Part shown: positions 5,312-6,337 of the stretch, piece by piece
Position numbering within the stretch: the first letter of the stretch is position 1
How the letters are laid out: every line of letters starts with the position of its first letter
Origin: Acidobacteriota bacterium
GTDB lineage: Bacteria > Acidobacteriota > UBA6911 > RPQK01 > DATIPO01
Assembly (NCBI GenBank): GCA_028277865.1
Contig: JANQFM010000725.1
Coordinates: forward strand, 1-6,337
Direction of reading: 5' to 3'
DNA length: 6,337 nt
Made by a program: the position numbers and the translations under genes
The notes under the pieces: model-generated
Told to the model about the DNA's origin: nothing
What the model saw: the letters and a program-made list of their open reading frames with translations, nothing else
The model's database searches: none

Positions 5312-5991
5312 AGGGCATGCCCCTGTTCTTCGGCGAGCCGGATGACCCGGTCGGTTTGCCGCTTGTGCAGGGCTGCTATCGGCGCCTTGCCGCCCAGTTC
5401 CGCTTTGGGCGTGGTGAGCCAGAGGGCGGAGGCGTGGGGGGACAAGCGCAGGCTGCGGACAACAACATCCAGGCCGGCAACCAGGCCGCCGGGTCCGTCG
5501 ATGTCAAATTGCCATTTGGGGTATCTCCACTGGCGACCGGCCCGCAAAGCCACCAATCTGCCCTCCCGGCGCTGCCTTTCGACGGCTTGACGGGAACGGT
5601 TGGTGATCTGGCCGGCTTGGCTGGCAGAGATGCAATCCGCAAGCAGGCGGGCTCTGTTCAGCCGAACTGTGGCATCCGCCCAAAGCAACACGGAAGCGGC
5701 TTCTTTGGGATTAAGCGGCTCGTCCACATCCGCCAGCGGATCCTGTTCCGGTACCCGGCTCCAGAGCCTCTCTAGCGCCTCGCACAGGCCCGCTGACATC
5801 TCCCGGCGCCGCTCGAGGGGCTGAGGCGTCCCGCTCGACAGCCGAACCAATTCCCGCACCACCTCAAACTCAGGCTCTTCAAGAGATTGGGCCGCCTCTA
5901 CGGCGATTCTGAGTCGGGCGGCGTTGACTCCAAGCCGTGCCGAAGACTCCGTCAGAGCGGCCTCCCTGATGATTTTCCCTCGTGTCGCCAT
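5308..5991 (-). CDS. HTH antitoxin with MbcA/ParS/Xre-like toxin-binding C-terminus
   Basis: This 227-aa protein lies directly upstream of the RES toxin and overlaps it by 4 nt. Residues about 1-110 form a helical region I do not recognise. Residues about 120-163 (ISASQAGQITNRSRQAVERQ, then RREGRLVALRAGRQWRYPKW, QFD) are a helix-turn-helix followed by a basic 'GRLVAL..GR..RYP.WQF' strand, as in DNA-binding antitoxins next to RES genes. Residues about 172-223 (LSPHASALWLTTPKAELGGK, then APIAALHKRQTDRVIRLAEE) resemble the MbcA/ParS/Xre C-terminal domain that plugs the RES active site: W/F-L-x-TP...L-G-G..P...L.......V..LA. By analogy it neutralises the toxin and represses its own operon. A perfect palindrome overlapping the promoter 12 bp upstream supports autoregulation. 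It is longer than classic Xre-type antitoxins (roughly 110-160 aa) because of the N-terminal region. The family call rests on motif pattern and context. Confidence 0.85.
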   Translation of the reverse strand: MATRGKIIREAALTESSARLGVNAARLRIAVEAAQSLEEPEFEVVRELVRLSSGTPQPLERRREMSAGLCEALERLWSRVPEQDPLADVDEPLNPKEAASVLLWADATVRLNRARLLADCISASQAGQITNRSRQAVERQRREGRLVALRAGRQWRYPKWQFDIDGPGGLVAGLDVVVRSLRLSPHASALWLTTPKAELGGKAPIAALHKRQTDRVIRLAEEQGHAL

Positions 5992-5997
5992 GCCGAA

Positions 5998-6026
5998 ATC
6001 ATAGCATAAGTTGCAATGGTATGCAA
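5998..6026 (-). promoter_or_regulatory. Antitoxin-toxin operon promoter, predicted leaderless
   Basis: On the minus strand TTGCAT (6026-6021) and TATGAT (6003-5998) are separated by exactly 17 bp, close to the sigma-70 consensus. Only TTCGGC lies between the -10 box and the ATG at 5991, so transcription should begin at or within a base or two of the start codon. No Shine-Dalgarno sequence is present, which agrees with a leaderless message. Confidence 0.7.
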
Positions 6027-6034
6027 CTTATGCT
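6003..6034. promoter_or_regulatory. Perfect 13-bp palindromic operator of the toxin-antitoxin operon
   Basis: AGCATAAGTTGCA (6003-6015) and TGCAACTTATGCT (6022-6034) are exact reverse complements around the 6-nt spacer ATGGTA. The centres of the half-sites are 19 bp apart, about two helical turns, as expected for a dimeric HTH protein. The site covers the -35 box and the spacer and touches the -10 box of the antitoxin promoter, so binding should block transcription. It is AT-rich compared with its surroundings. Confidence 0.8.
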
Positions 6035-6098
6035 CATTCGTTCAGACTGCCAAGAATGTGCTAGAGAATTAGCGACTAGGGATCCCATAGCAGATTTC

Positions 6099-6122
6099 AC
6101 GCAAAAGCGCAAAGACGCAAAG
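6099..6122. repeat. Octamer direct repeat (ACGCAAAG type, three units)
   Basis: Three consecutive 8-bp units, acgcaaaa, gcgcaaag and acgcaaag, are preceded by TTC and followed by ctcaaaaaaaa. Strings of this ACGCAAAG type are a familiar intergenic repeat in unrelated bacterial genomes. The array is too short to assign a function. Confidence 0.6.
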
Positions 6123-6165
6123 CTCAAAAAAAAGGGCTTGCAGACCCTGCTCGACAAGACCGGCA

Positions 6166-6262
6166 GTACATATTCGGTTAATCCGTCCCATACCGCTGAT
6201 TTGACGGAAGCACATGCCATGAAGCCTGGCAAGGCGCCACCGTCGGGCCTGCCCCGGCGGAG
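6166..6262 (+). repeat. Dispersed repeat, copy B (97 bp, plus orientation)
   Basis: This is the second copy of the repeat at 4445-4568, in the opposite orientation. It starts GTACATATTCGGTT and ends at GGCGGAG. It lacks the 30-nt unit bounded by an 8-bp direct repeat in copy A. The terminal hairpin is kept but altered, CCGTCGGG-CCTGC-CCCGGCGG, with 8-bp arms (including one G-T pair) and a different loop. Single-base insertions shift frames between the copies, so a conserved peptide across the whole unit is unlikely. Confidence 0.85.
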
Positions 6263-6337
6263 CGAACGACTGAATGGCTAGGCCGCGAGCCAGCAACCTC
6301 ATCGCACTCTCTGCGCATCCCCTCCCCTCCTTCGGGG

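Larger units (their letters stand above)
5992..6337. other. 346-bp region upstream of the toxin-antitoxin operon
   Basis: No gene is supported here. From left to right it holds the antitoxin promoter and operator (5998-6034), a stretch without recognisable signals (6035-6098), the octamer array (6099-6122), repeat copy B (6166-6262) and a tail (6263-6337) in which I see nothing assignable. A 99-codon plus-strand frame crosses all of these elements and is not credible as a gene. Confidence 0.7.

Noticed and set aside
5215..5775. 186-codon plus-strand frame opposite the toxin-antitoxin operon
   Set aside because: Antisense to two well-supported genes, no family resemblance.
5982..6281. 99-codon plus-strand frame, including a peptide similar to one in the other repeat copy
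   Set aside because: It crosses the operator, octamers and repeat copy B. The similarity is at DNA level, and an indel between copies changes the frame, so a conserved peptide is not supported.

Overview
The window looks like a GC-rich chromosomal segment from an Acidobacteriota-type bacterium. That placement is inferred from gene content: a PadR regulator directly followed by a duplicated orphan ABC permease (the 'ADOP' arrangement typical of Acidobacteria), and an ECF sigma factor followed by a protein whose start matches acidobacterial FecR-type anti-sigma/sensor proteins. There are five complete genes, one gene cut by the window edge, and three intergenic regions that each carry short-period repeats.

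Layout. (1) 1-827, minus strand: an ECF sigma-70 factor (243-827), followed after 2 nt by the first 80 codons of a probable FecR/zinc-finger anti-sigma protein running off the left edge. (2) 828-1282: intergenic, with a candidate sigma-gene promoter, a 13-unit inverted heptanucleotide array (1076-1167) and a candidate PadR promoter. (3) 1283-4402, plus strand: PadR regulator and a 915-aa MacB/FtsX-type permease, 3 nt apart. A second well-formed ribosome binding site and ATG lie inside the permease gene. (4) 4403-4708: the gap between the convergent permease and toxin genes. It is filled by a 242-bp module bounded by a perfect 21-bp inverted repeat, with a dispersed repeat inside. (5) 4709-5991, minus strand: a two-gene toxin-antitoxin operon, antitoxin first, with a TTGA stop/start overlap. 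The toxin is a RES-domain protein (family: NAD+-consuming toxins such as MbcT). The antitoxin joins a helix-turn-helix segment to an MbcA/ParS/Xre-like C-terminal toxin-binding region. (6) 5992-6337: the antitoxin promoter with a perfect 13-bp-arm palindrome, an octamer array, and a second, shorter, oppositely oriented copy of the dispersed repeat.

How the parts work together. The three operons look independent: extracytoplasmic signalling (sigma plus FecR-like protein), a PadR-controlled membrane permease with no ATPase in view, and a toxin-antitoxin pair. The most interesting non-coding signals are the antitoxin operator, which overlaps a near-consensus promoter predicting a leaderless mRNA, and the two-copy repeat family whose main length difference is explained by an 8-bp direct repeat.
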